Shown: positions 8,292 through 14,959 of the stretch, in pieces | Position numbering within the stretch: the first letter of the stretch is position 1 | Layout: each line of letters opens with the position of its first letter | Source: Phycisphaeraceae bacterium | GTDB lineage: Bacteria > Planctomycetota > Phycisphaerae > Phycisphaerales > UBA1924 | Direction: 5' to 3' | Assembly (NCBI GenBank): GCA_019636695.1 | Contig: JAHBXD010000004.1 | Coordinates: 124,001-188,000 of the forward strand | Length of the DNA stretch: 64,000 nucleotides | Translations under genes and position numbers: made by a program | The notes under the pieces: generated by a model | The model's database searches: none | What the model was told of the DNA's origin: nothing | Seen by the model: only the letters and a program-made list of their open reading frames with translations

Positions 8292-8720
8292 ATGTCTGAA
8301 CGCCCGACCGATGCGCGCAAAGCCGACCGGCCCGCCCGGCTGATCTCAGTCGTCGATCGCCGCTCAGGTGTGGATCGCCGTGCAACTTCGGATCAGGCCT
8401 CGGGCTTGGAGCGACGCCGCGGCCCCGGTCGCAGGTTGAGTGACTTCACGCGTGCCGCCGAAGAAGGCGAGATGACCCGCGAGCAGTTTCTCTTTCTTGT
8501 GGCCATCGACGAGTTCAAAAAGGCCAACAACAAGGCGTTTCCCTCGTGGACCGACGTGCTCGAGGTCGTCCGGCTGCTCGGATATCGAAAGACCATGCCG
8601 TCTGAGCTGGCGCTCAATGCCGCCGAAGATTGGCGCGAACCGCCCGACTCGCCGGCGCAGGTTCGGCCCGATCGGTGGGAGGAACGGGTGAGCGCTGATC
8701 GGTCTCGCCACGCCGCGTGA
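8292..8720 (+). CDS. Conserved planctomycete hypothetical protein
   Basis: 142 residues. A charged N-terminal third contains an Arg-rich duplication (SVVDRRSGVDRR and LERRRGPGRR). The central segment, beginning MTREQFLFLVAIDEFKKANN and continuing to LEVVRLLGYRKT, is well ordered, helical and looks like the conserved core. It resembles a helix-turn-helix-like or small adaptor fold, but I cannot name a family. GAGGGGAG 8-15 bases upstream supports the start. It follows the acidic protein and could be cotranscribed; a very acidic protein beside an Arg-rich one raises the possibility of a charge-based pair (inference). It ends 21 bp from the convergent TetR gene. Confidence 0.75.
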   Translation: MSERPTDARKADRPARLISVVDRRSGVDRRATSDQASGLERRRGPGRRLSDFTRAAEEGEMTREQFLFLVAIDEFKKANNKAFPSWTDVLEVVRLLGYRKTMPSELALNAAEDWREPPDSPAQVRPDRWEERVSADRSRHAA

Positions 8721-8741
8721 AACCCTTCGCCCCGTCGAGCA

Positions 8742-9368
8742 TCACACCGCGTGGCGTTCGCCGCCGCTGGCCCGCGGCCCGGTCAGCACACGACTGATCA
8801 GTTCCTGCACATGGCCGCCGTCGGGCGAAGAGCCGTGCCCTCGCACGCCGAGCGCGCTCAGCACGCCGTAGCCAAGCCCGATGTCGATCAGAAGCCAAGC
8901 GATCAGATCAGCCGAAAAGCGCCTCGTCAATTTGTGCTCTTCTTGCGCCCGCTGCACCTCCGCCGTCAGAAATCGGTGAAGGGACTGCATGTGCTTATCG
9001 ATCGCCTTCTGAACATCAGGCTCGCGATGGACCTCGGTGATCGCCTGGAGCAGCACCCGATAGGCGTCGCGACCTTCCGGGCTGACCATCGGGTTTTCGC
9101 CCAGAAGCAGGCGAAGCCTCTCGGCCGGGTCGTCCGATCCCTGGAGGTGCGCTGTCCATTGCGCGATCGTCTCGCGCCCGGCGCGCTCGATCAGCGCGAT
9201 GAATAGATCCAGCTTGTTATTGAAATGGCGATAGATGATCGGCTCCGTCACGCCGGCTCGCTTGGCCAGTTCGGCCGTGGTCGCCCGGGCATAGCCGCGC
9301 TCGGCGAACAACTTGGCCGCGCATGCAAGCAGTTGCTCTCGACGTTTGGCCGCCGGCAGACGAGTCAC
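8742..9368 (-). CDS. TetR/AcrR-family transcriptional regulator
   Basis: 208 residues. The N-terminal helix-turn-helix is clear: LFAERGYARATTAELAKRAGV followed by EPIIYRHFNNKLDLF (residues ~20-55). The ligand-binding C-terminal region is all-helical. I chose the GTG at 9368 because AAGGAG lies 8 bases upstream and the protein then begins directly at RREQLLACAAKLF, as in the family; an ATG 75 bp upstream gives an atypical Arg-rich extension. TetR proteins usually repress a neighbouring efflux or metabolic gene, but the neighbours here are a YHS-like secreted protein (same strand, upstream) and a convergent hypothetical, so the target is unknown. Confidence 0.9.
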   Translation of the reverse strand: MTRLPAAKRREQLLACAAKLFAERGYARATTAELAKRAGVTEPIIYRHFNNKLDLFIALIERAGRETIAQWTAHLQGSDDPAERLRLLLGENPMVSPEGRDAYRVLLQAITEVHREPDVQKAIDKHMQSLHRFLTAEVQRAQEEHKLTRRFSADLIAWLLIDIGLGYGVLSALGVRGHGSSPDGGHVQELISRVLTGPRASGGERHAV

Positions 9369-9473
9369 GCCCGATTCTCCTTGCCGACGAACATGCCGAA
9401 CCCTCCGGCGGGCCTGGCGTTGCACCCGGGCCGGCCCGACCACACCGAGCTTTCACGTCTTGCGCGCTCGCCA

Positions 9474-10319
9474 TCAGCGGGCGCGCGCTTTGTCCAGACG
9501 CGAAAGATACTCATTCGGCCGGGCCATCAGCGAGGTCTCGCAGTTCTCGCAACACAGAAGCACCAGGCGGTTGCCCAATACCACCTTGAAAGGGTCGCCG
9601 TCTTCGTCGATCGGGTCGCCGGGCACAACGAGGCAGTGTTCCAACGGATAGGTCTTCAACTGGTCATCCATGATGGCTTTGTCAAGCCGGGGGAGGTACT
9701 TCTCCGGATGCGCCGCAAGCTCCTTCATGCACCCTTCATGACACAGTCGTACATGCCGATTGCGATAGACAAGATCTACTCCGTAGCCCGGCACATGGGC
9801 CAGCCGCGTCCCCGATACCAGGCAGACGCTCAGCGGATAGAGCGGCGCCTGATCCTTGATGATCTCTGCATCGACTTTGGAGATGATCGGCGCTGGATCC
9901 TCCTGAAACTTTTCCAGGCATCCCGCGTGGCAGAAGGTGAACTGCCGACCCTCATGAATATGTTTCACCGGCACACTCGCCTGCGAAAGCGGCGACCCCG
10001 AAACCGGGCAGTTTGCCAGCGTGTACGGATCGCCCCACTCCGCCCCATCGCGAATCCTCTTGGCATACGACCGCTTTCGTGCCTCTTTCCAGGTGTTGAA
10101 CTCACGCCTGGCCCCGATCGTCTTGAAACCGATCGGCGTGTCGTCAATCACCATCGGCGCAACACCCGGATCGATCGGCTCGCGATACACCGGACACATC
10201 ATGTTCGCGGGCTTGAGCACCGGTTGTGCTACCGCCGGCGGCTCAGATCGAAGCCCACCAACCGCACTCCCAGCAACCACAAGTACCGCCGCAACCGCAC
10301 CTGCCAGGATCCGACGCAT
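9474..10319 (-). CDS. Secreted protein with repeated YHS/TRASH-like cysteine modules
   Basis: 281 residues. A signal peptide MRRILAGAVAAVLVVAGSAVGG and a strong GAGGAGG ribosome site fix the start. The mature part has about four cysteine modules: MCPVYREPIDP; NCPVSGSPL...FTFCHAGCLEKFQEDP; VCLVSGTRL...VRLCHEGCMKELAAHP; HCLVVPGDP...VLLCCENCETSLMARP. The layout C-x3-G-x-x-L ... h-x-x-C-x-x-x-C-x-x-x-h...P is that of YHS/TRASH domains, which bind metals such as copper or nickel. It is probably a periplasmic metal-binding protein. The TetR gene lies 105 bp downstream on the same strand. A metal-resistance link is inference. Confidence 0.75.
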   Translation of the reverse strand: MRRILAGAVAAVLVVAGSAVGGLRSEPPAVAQPVLKPANMMCPVYREPIDPGVAPMVIDDTPIGFKTIGARREFNTWKEARKRSYAKRIRDGAEWGDPYTLANCPVSGSPLSQASVPVKHIHEGRQFTFCHAGCLEKFQEDPAPIISKVDAEIIKDQAPLYPLSVCLVSGTRLAHVPGYGVDLVYRNRHVRLCHEGCMKELAAHPEKYLPRLDKAIMDDQLKTYPLEHCLVVPGDPIDEDGDPFKVVLGNRLVLLCCENCETSLMARPNEYLSRLDKARAR

Positions 10320-10635
10320 TGGTTCAGCCTCCTCTGCTCGTCCCCGAACTCCAGATTCATACGCCTGAAAGAACCGAAATGACAATCCACACCGTATCCA
10401 CACGGCCTACACGCGTGGAACCCTAGTCTGGCCAGGTAGAGCCAGTTCTCTCCCGCACGGACCGCCGCGCGCTGCAAGACTCGCACGACTTGACGGCCTC
10501 CCCGGTTTCTTCGATGCTCTTCAGGGTATCCCCTAAGTCGATGGGCTGGTGTTGCAAGATGTCCAGCCTGCGGCAACGTGTGTGGGTGATTCCCTACCCT
10601 TGCCATGCTCGCATTGAGAGAGACACGTCGTACCC
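10320..10635. other. Divergent intergenic region, no feature recognised
   Basis: 316 bp between the starts of the YHS-like protein gene and the LuxR gene. I see no convincing promoter pair, repeat or RNA. TTGACG at 10493-10498 is the only -35-like element on the + strand, without a clear -10 at normal spacing. Confidence 0.4.
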
Positions 10636-11250
10636 ATGAACTTTGAACCACCAGTTGAGTTTCTCCTGAAAGCGCTTGCCGAAGACTCTGCCGCGCGAGT
10701 GCTCCTGATCGATGCCGGGTCAGGCTCCATTCGCTGGGCAAATGCCATAGCCCTTGACGCATACACCCCGGAAGAGGGGGTGTTGATCGGCGCTCCGCCA
10801 ACGAGCTTTCTGCCGGACGGCATTTCTGCCGACTGGATGGCCGCGGCTGACGAGTCCCGCGTTGTCAACGGTCCAGTGATTCTGGACATGATTGTCCGCG
10901 GAGTGGCCGTCCGGACGACCTTTCGGCCATTCCCCGGAACCAATCCGCCCCTGGTGCTTGCCGTGGGAACAACAGCCTATCACCGCGCGATGGATGATGA
11001 CGTCCCCGTCCGCGCAGCGTCGACCGCCGATCTCGGCGCACTGGCCAGCCTCACCCCGCGAGAACGACAGATCATCGGCCTCATCGGCGATGGCCTGACC
11101 TCCGCCGCCATCGCTGAACGCCTTGAGCGATCCATCAAGACCATCGAATGGCACCGTGTCTCGATCGGCCAGAAACTCGGCGTGAAGTCACGTGTAGAAC
11201 TTGCCGGCCTGGCCCGACGAGCCGGTTTATGCTCCACGCCAGCCCTGTGA
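10636..11250 (+). CDS. LuxR-type regulator with N-terminal PAS-like domain
   Basis: 204 residues. The C-terminal 60 residues are a LuxR/FixJ helix-turn-helix: LTPRERQIIGLIGDGLTSAA and a recognition helix in SIKTIEWHRVSIGQKLGVKS. The N-terminal ~120 residues (LLIDAGSGSIRWANAIALDA near the start) look like a PAS sensor module. No phospho-acceptor receiver domain is present, so it is probably signal-responsive rather than a classical response regulator. The start ATG has only a weak GAGAGAG upstream. The protein shares the unusual GQKLGVKSRVEL ending of its recognition helix with the second LuxR protein at 16345-17079. The heptose gene follows 40 bp downstream. Confidence 0.85.
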   Translation: MNFEPPVEFLLKALAEDSAARVLLIDAGSGSIRWANAIALDAYTPEEGVLIGAPPTSFLPDGISADWMAAADESRVVNGPVILDMIVRGVAVRTTFRPFPGTNPPLVLAVGTTAYHRAMDDDVPVRAASTADLGALASLTPRERQIIGLIGDGLTSAAIAERLERSIKTIEWHRVSIGQKLGVKSRVELAGLARRAGLCSTPAL

Positions 11251-11290
11251 TCTCCTGCACTCCTCGGTTCATCCTCGCTACGCTCGACCC

Positions 11291-12139
11291 ATGCGCGCGG
11301 CTGTGTTTCTTGATCGCGATGACACACTGATCGCCTCGCGCGCGATCGACTGGCTTCCGGACGAACGACCAGGCGATTTGGCCGATCCGTCCCGCGTGCA
11401 ACTCCTCCCCGGCGTGCTCGATGGCTGCCGCATGCTTGCCGAAGCCGGGCTTCCCTTGGTCGTTGTGAGCAACCAAGGCGCCGTTGCCCGCGGCGGGGCC
11501 ACGCTCGAACAGGTTGAGGCCGTCAACGATCGCATGCGTGACCTGCTTATTGACGAACTCGGGCGATCCCTTCTGGCGGGCGTCTATTACTGTCCATTCC
11601 ACCCCCAGGGAGACCTGACCCGCTTCACGCGCGAACACCCCTGGCGCAAACCCCATCCGGGGATGATCCTCGCGGCGTGCATGGAACTTGCCATCGACCC
11701 TTCGCAGTCCTTCCTGATCGGCGATGCTCCACGGGACATCGACTCGGGCCGCGCTGCAGGCCTTTCGCCCGAGCAGTGTCTCTTGCTCGGACACGATGCG
11801 CCGGATTTCTTCGCTGCTGCGCTCTCGATCCTCGGCCGACGCGCTGCAGGCGTAGGTCGGCCGTCAAATGTCGCCACCGCACGGCTTCTGGCTCTTCGCG
11901 GCGAACCGCTGGCCGACCAGCGGACGCGGGAAACCGTGCTTGCTTCGGCCCGCGCTCTGGCCGAGCGCACCGGCGTTTGCCTCCTGGGGCTTCGTGCTGA
12001 ACCCAGCGCGATCGAGGTCACGCTTCGAGCATCGCCGGTCGCCGCACTGGGTTTTGTCGCCGAACTCCGCCGCATCACGAATCGGTGGCACGAAGCAAGA
12101 CACGGCGGCGCGCTCTGGCCGGAGGATGGCGCGTGGTAA
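11291..12139 (+). CDS. GmhB-like HAD phosphatase (heptose bisphosphate phosphatase)
   Basis: 282 residues. HAD motifs are FLDRDDTL (motif I, nucleophile Asp and acid/base Asp), VVVSNQGAVARG (motif II Ser), RKPHPGM (motif III Lys) and LIGDAPRDIDSGRAAG (motif IV). This matches D-glycero-D-manno-heptose 1,7-bisphosphate phosphatase. GmhB normally carries a zinc loop C-x-H...C-x-C; here YYCPFHPQ keeps Cys and His, but the second pair reads EHPWRKP, so two Cys ligands are replaced by His/Trp. About 100 extra C-terminal residues follow the HAD fold and match nothing I know. The heptosyltransferase gene overlaps its stop codon by 7 nt, supporting a role in heptose/LPS core synthesis. The histidinol-phosphatase alternative is less likely in this context. 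Confidence 0.8.
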   Translation: MRAAVFLDRDDTLIASRAIDWLPDERPGDLADPSRVQLLPGVLDGCRMLAEAGLPLVVVSNQGAVARGGATLEQVEAVNDRMRDLLIDELGRSLLAGVYYCPFHPQGDLTRFTREHPWRKPHPGMILAACMELAIDPSQSFLIGDAPRDIDSGRAAGLSPEQCLLLGHDAPDFFAAALSILGRRAAGVGRPSNVATARLLALRGEPLADQRTRETVLASARALAERTGVCLLGLRAEPSAIEVTLRASPVAALGFVAELRRITNRWHEARHGGALWPEDGAW

Positions 12140-13209
12140 CCCACCGCGAACGTCCTTTGCGCCTGTTGGTGGTTTGCCCGTCTTGGGTAGGCGACGCGGT
12201 CATGGCGACACCGACGCTCAAACTCCTTCGAACGTCGCTTCCCGGCGCCTTTCTCGGTGGGTTGGTTCGCCCGGGCATTGATGATGTGCTCGATGGGCTG
12301 GGTGTCTTCGACGAAGTGCATGTCGAACGCGCCAGCGGGATCTTCGGTCCCAAACACGTTGCTGCGAAAGTTCGACCCAGGCGGTACGACACCGCGCTAC
12401 TGCTGACAAACTCGTTTTCGACGGCACTCGTCGCCCGAATCGCCGGCATCCCCCGCCGGGTCGGTTATGACCGCGACGGCAGGGGGTTCCTCCTCACCGA
12501 TCGCATCAAGCCGCCGCGACGTTCTGACGGACGGTGGGCAATTGTCGCGGCTGTCGAATATTACTGGCGGCTCGGAACCACCCTCCTCGGGCCAGAGGGC
12601 CATGAGGTGGTCTTTCCTGAGGATGCCCACCTCTGGCTTCAGGTCACCCAAGAGCAGGATCGAAAGGCACAAACGATGCTCGCCGCGGCTGGGATCGCCG
12701 AGGGAGAGCGGTTGGCCATTCTCAACCCTGGGGGCAACGACCCATCCAAGCGCTGGCCTCCCGACCGATTCGCAGCTCTCGGGCGACTGCTCACCGAGAA
12801 GCACGGCTACAAGGTGCTTGTCAATGGCGCGCCCTCAGAGCAAGAACTCAGCAGCGAGATTGCCGCGGCGATCCCGGGCGGCATCGACCTTGCCGCGCTG
12901 GGGGGCACCCTGGGATCACTCAAGGGAGTGATCGCCCGCACAAGCCTCATGGTGACGAACGACACCGGCCCGCGCCATATCGCCGCCGCACTAGGGGTTC
13001 CCCTCGTCACCCTTTTCGGCCCGACCGATCATCGATGGACCTCGATCCCTGTGCGACCCGGCGCACCAGAAGCCCTTGTGCTTGCAGATCCGACGTTGCC
13101 GATAGATTTGTCCGCAAATGACCACCCAGAACGCTGCCGCATCGAGCGTATCGATCTCGCGCGGGTTGTCGAAGCCGTCGAGCGGGTCAGCCCGGCCCTG
13201 AGGGGGTGA
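12133..13209 (+). CDS. ADP-heptose:LPS heptosyltransferase, GT9 family
   Basis: 358 residues, WaaF/WaaC-like glycosyltransferase family 9. Signatures are LRLLVVCPSWVGDAVMATP at the N-terminus, LNPGGNDPSKRWPPDRFAAL in the middle (nucleotide-sugar site) and TNDTGPRHIAAALGVPLVTLFG with GPTDHRW near the end. I chose the GTG at 12133, inside the stop of the GmhB-like gene, because GGAGG lies 7 bases upstream; the longer frame adds 16 basic residues encoded within the previous gene. The enzyme adds heptose from ADP-heptose to lipid A-Kdo at the inner membrane. Together with the GmhB-like gene it implies a heptose-containing LPS core. tRNA-Ala lies 70 bp downstream with its own promoter. Confidence 0.92.
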   Translation: MVTHRERPLRLLVVCPSWVGDAVMATPTLKLLRTSLPGAFLGGLVRPGIDDVLDGLGVFDEVHVERASGIFGPKHVAAKVRPRRYDTALLLTNSFSTALVARIAGIPRRVGYDRDGRGFLLTDRIKPPRRSDGRWAIVAAVEYYWRLGTTLLGPEGHEVVFPEDAHLWLQVTQEQDRKAQTMLAAAGIAEGERLAILNPGGNDPSKRWPPDRFAALGRLLTEKHGYKVLVNGAPSEQELSSEIAAAIPGGIDLAALGGTLGSLKGVIARTSLMVTNDTGPRHIAAALGVPLVTLFGPTDHRWTSIPVRPGAPEALVLADPTLPIDLSANDHPERCRIERIDLARVVEAVERVSPALRG

Positions 13210-13214
13210 TGTTC

Positions 13215-13242
13215 TTGACCGGGACGACCGATGCACTACCAT
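13215..13242 (+). promoter_or_regulatory. Putative promoter of tRNA-Ala
   Basis: TTGACC (13215-13220), a 16-bp spacer and TACCAT (13237-13242) lie 38 bp before the mature tRNA 5' end. Five of six -35 and four of six -10 positions match the sigma-70 consensus. Confidence 0.55.
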
Positions 13243-13279
13243 CGCAGGAATGTCGAGGCGGCTGCCCCGACGTTGATCC

Positions 13280-13354
13280 GGGGGCATAGCTCAGTTTTGG
13301 TAGAGCGCATCCATGGCATGGATGAGGTCAGGGGTTCGAGTCCCCTTGCCTCCA
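13280..13354 (+). tRNA. tRNA-Ala (anticodon GGC)
   Basis: A 75-nt cloverleaf. The acceptor GGGGGCA (13280-13286) pairs with TGCCTCC (13347-13353), including the G3-U70 wobble that specifies alanine, with discriminator A at 13354. The D-arm is GCTC/GAGC. The anticodon stem CATCC/GGATG encloses the loop ATGGCAT with anticodon GGC, reading codon GCC. The T-arm is AGGGG-TTCGAGT-CCCCT. The CCA end is not encoded beyond the discriminator. A hairpin follows 8 bp later. Confidence 0.97.
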
Positions 13355-13362
13355 CTCGGACG

Positions 13363-13386
13363 ACGCCCAGGGAAATCCCTGGGCGT
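13363..13386 (+). terminator. Hairpin terminator after tRNA-Ala
   Basis: ACGCCCAGGGA (13363-13373) pairs perfectly with TCCCTGGGCGT (13376-13386), followed by the short T-containing tail TGTGCTTGG. It lies 8 bp after the tRNA. Confidence 0.75.
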
Positions 13387-13709
13387 TGTGCTTGGTTGGC
13401 ATGAAAAGGAAATCGCCCTTGGGCGCCGCCGATGTTGTCCGAACCCCACTTCAGGGGGGTGCTTCGGTCCTGATCCCGGCCTTCCACTCGCAGGAGGCTT
13501 GACCTTCGTCCGGACGGGTAAGCTCCCAGGGGTTCGTAGCGGTTCGGACACCACTGCTCGGCGACGCCCGAGGGCGACCATACGATGCTACCCGATGCCT
13601 GCACACATGCACGGCATTTGCGGTGGAATGTAGACACCGATGCCCGATCCAAGGGAACCCCGGGATCCCCGTTCGCGTCGAACCGAGTCAGGCCCGGGAC
13701 CGAAAACGC
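13387..13709. other. Intergenic stretch, no gene recognised
   Basis: 323 bp between the tRNA terminator and the lipoprotein promoter. Open frames here have no ribosome site or family resemblance. Several short GC-rich inverted repeats occur (for example around CCCGGGATCCCC near 13666), but they are expected at this base composition. I see nothing assignable. Confidence 0.4.
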
Positions 13710-13738
13710 TTGACGGGCGTAGTCGGATCATGTACAAG
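13710..13738 (+). promoter_or_regulatory. Putative promoter of the small lipoprotein gene
   Basis: TTGACG (13710-13715), a 17-bp spacer and TACAAG (13733-13738). It lies 32 bp before the ATG at 13771, leaving room for an AGGAG ribosome site. The spacing is ideal; matches are 5/6 and 4/6. Confidence 0.55.
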
Positions 13739-13770
13739 TCCCTGCCTTCGGCAGATTCAGGAGTCGGAAG

Positions 13771-14043
13771 ATGCTCAAAACTCATGCTCGGCGTGCGGCG
13801 TGTCTGGTGCTCGGGGTAGGTGCTGCCGCACTGGTCGGGTGTTCAGGAAGTTCGGTGAGCGCTTCGGCGATCCGTGCGAACCCGACACCGGAGCTTGTCA
13901 CACTGCATCAGCGCCAGGCAGACGTAGACAACCAGTACGCCTTCATGCGGAATGCAAACCACCGCATGATTCTCTCTGACCTTTCAAGGTTCTGGTACAC
14001 CGACCGACCGAGCCGGTTGACGCCCGAGCCGATGTCGCGCTGA
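13771..14043 (+). CDS. Small lipoprotein
   Basis: 90 residues. The N-terminus MLKTHARRAACLVLGVGAAALVGCS is a lipoprotein signal with lipobox LVGC (lipidated Cys24). The mature part is about 66 residues, Arg/Asn-rich, and includes a VDNQYAFMRNANHRMILSDL helix and a Trp/Tyr motif (RFWYTDRPSR). AGGAG before the ATG supports the start. No family is recognised. It is probably attached to a membrane facing the periplasm. It is monocistronic, with its own promoter upstream and a bidirectional-looking terminator at 14110. Confidence 0.85.
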   Translation: MLKTHARRAACLVLGVGAAALVGCSGSSVSASAIRANPTPELVTLHQRQADVDNQYAFMRNANHRMILSDLSRFWYTDRPSRLTPEPMSR

Positions 14044-14109
14044 GACGCGAATCACCGCGGCACGATAGGCGTTTGAGCAATCGTCCGCATAATGACCATG
14101 AACACGAAC

Positions 14110-14138
14110 ACGCGTGCCGGGCATTCCCCGGCACGCGT
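14110..14138. terminator. Convergent terminator hairpin
   Basis: A perfect 12-bp stem, ACGCGTGCCGGG (14110-14121) with CCCGGCACGCGT (14127-14138), and a 5-nt loop. It lies between the lipoprotein gene (+) and the coiled-coil gene (-) and could serve both. There is no long T-run, so efficiency is uncertain. Confidence 0.65.
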
Positions 14139-14164
14139 GCGTTGTACATCAGTGCATGATGGCC

Positions 14165-14575
14165 TCAGGCCGCGGTGTAACTGCCGCGGGCGACTTTCTT
14201 GATGCGTTCGCTGCGGAGGAGTGTCTGGTTGACGATGGTGCGGAAGTTGGCGGCGGAGCTGTGATATCCGGCCTGCCGGACCGCATCGGCGGCCTCGGAC
14301 ACGCCCATGGTTCTTCCGGAGAGCACCTTGACGAGCGTGTCTTCAAGGGTCATTCCGTTGGAAGCACGGCCCCGGCGCGAACGAACAACCGAGCCGGATC
14401 CGGCAAGCTGGGCGTCGATTTCGGCTAGTTGGCTGATGAGTTTCTCGCGCTTCTTCTGAAGTTTGGATTGGTTCTGCTCTCTCCGGCGGACTTCGGCGAG
14501 AAGTTCGCCGATGCTCATTTTGGAAAGGTCGGTTGATTGGGGCTTGGAAGCACGCTTTGCACGTCGTTTGGCCAT
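14165..14575 (-). CDS. Basic coiled-coil protein with HARE-HTH-like C-terminal domain
   Basis: 136 residues. The start MAKRRAKRASKPQ is highly basic. Residues ~18-60 form a predicted coiled coil (ELLAEVRRREQNQSKLQKKR, IDAQL), and a basic linker (VRSRRGRASNG) leads to a winged-helix-like domain starting MTLEDTLVKVLSGRTMGVSE and ending VARGSYTA. The C-terminal domain resembles HARE-HTH/planctomycete small DNA-binding proteins, many of which are multicopy in this phylum (from memory). I chose the ATG at 14575 because AAAGG lies upstream; a start 63 bp earlier is possible. It is probably a nucleoid- or chromatin-associated protein. The target is unknown. Confidence 0.75.
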   Translation of the reverse strand: MAKRRAKRASKPQSTDLSKMSIGELLAEVRRREQNQSKLQKKREKLISQLAEIDAQLAGSGSVVRSRRGRASNGMTLEDTLVKVLSGRTMGVSEAADAVRQAGYHSSAANFRTIVNQTLLRSERIKKVARGSYTAA

Positions 14576-14959
14576 CTGGAACCTTTCATTCGGCGCTGAA
14601 CGCTCGCGATCATTCGCAAAGACCTTAGTTCCGCGCACGTCTTAGGTTGCTATGTTAGACATCGATATCGCGGATGTCCGTCATGCCTTCGAATTGAGCA
14701 CACGTGCCGCACGAACACATACGCCGGGGTTTTGCATGGTTCGGTCCGGTAATGGCACGTGGGGTGAATCTCGGAGGACAACGATCAGAAATCATCGCTG
14801 GTTCGGTGAATAGGTCGTACACCGTGGCGATCTTTGCACGCTGGTGACCGACTGAAAAAGTCGCTCGAAGGGCTTGTTTCGTGGCTGGATCGGCCAGAGA
14901 ATGCCGCAAGGGAGTTGCGGAGCCCGATCAGAATCGACGTGGGGGGCCGGGAGAAAGTC
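14576..14959. other. Divergent intergenic region, nothing assigned
   Basis: 384 bp between the HTH-like protein start and the propeller protein start. It is slightly more AT-rich around 14640-14680 (TTGCTATGTTAGACATCGATATCG), probably holding promoters for one or both genes. I could not fix a -35/-10 pair, and no RNA or repeat is recognised. Confidence 0.4.
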
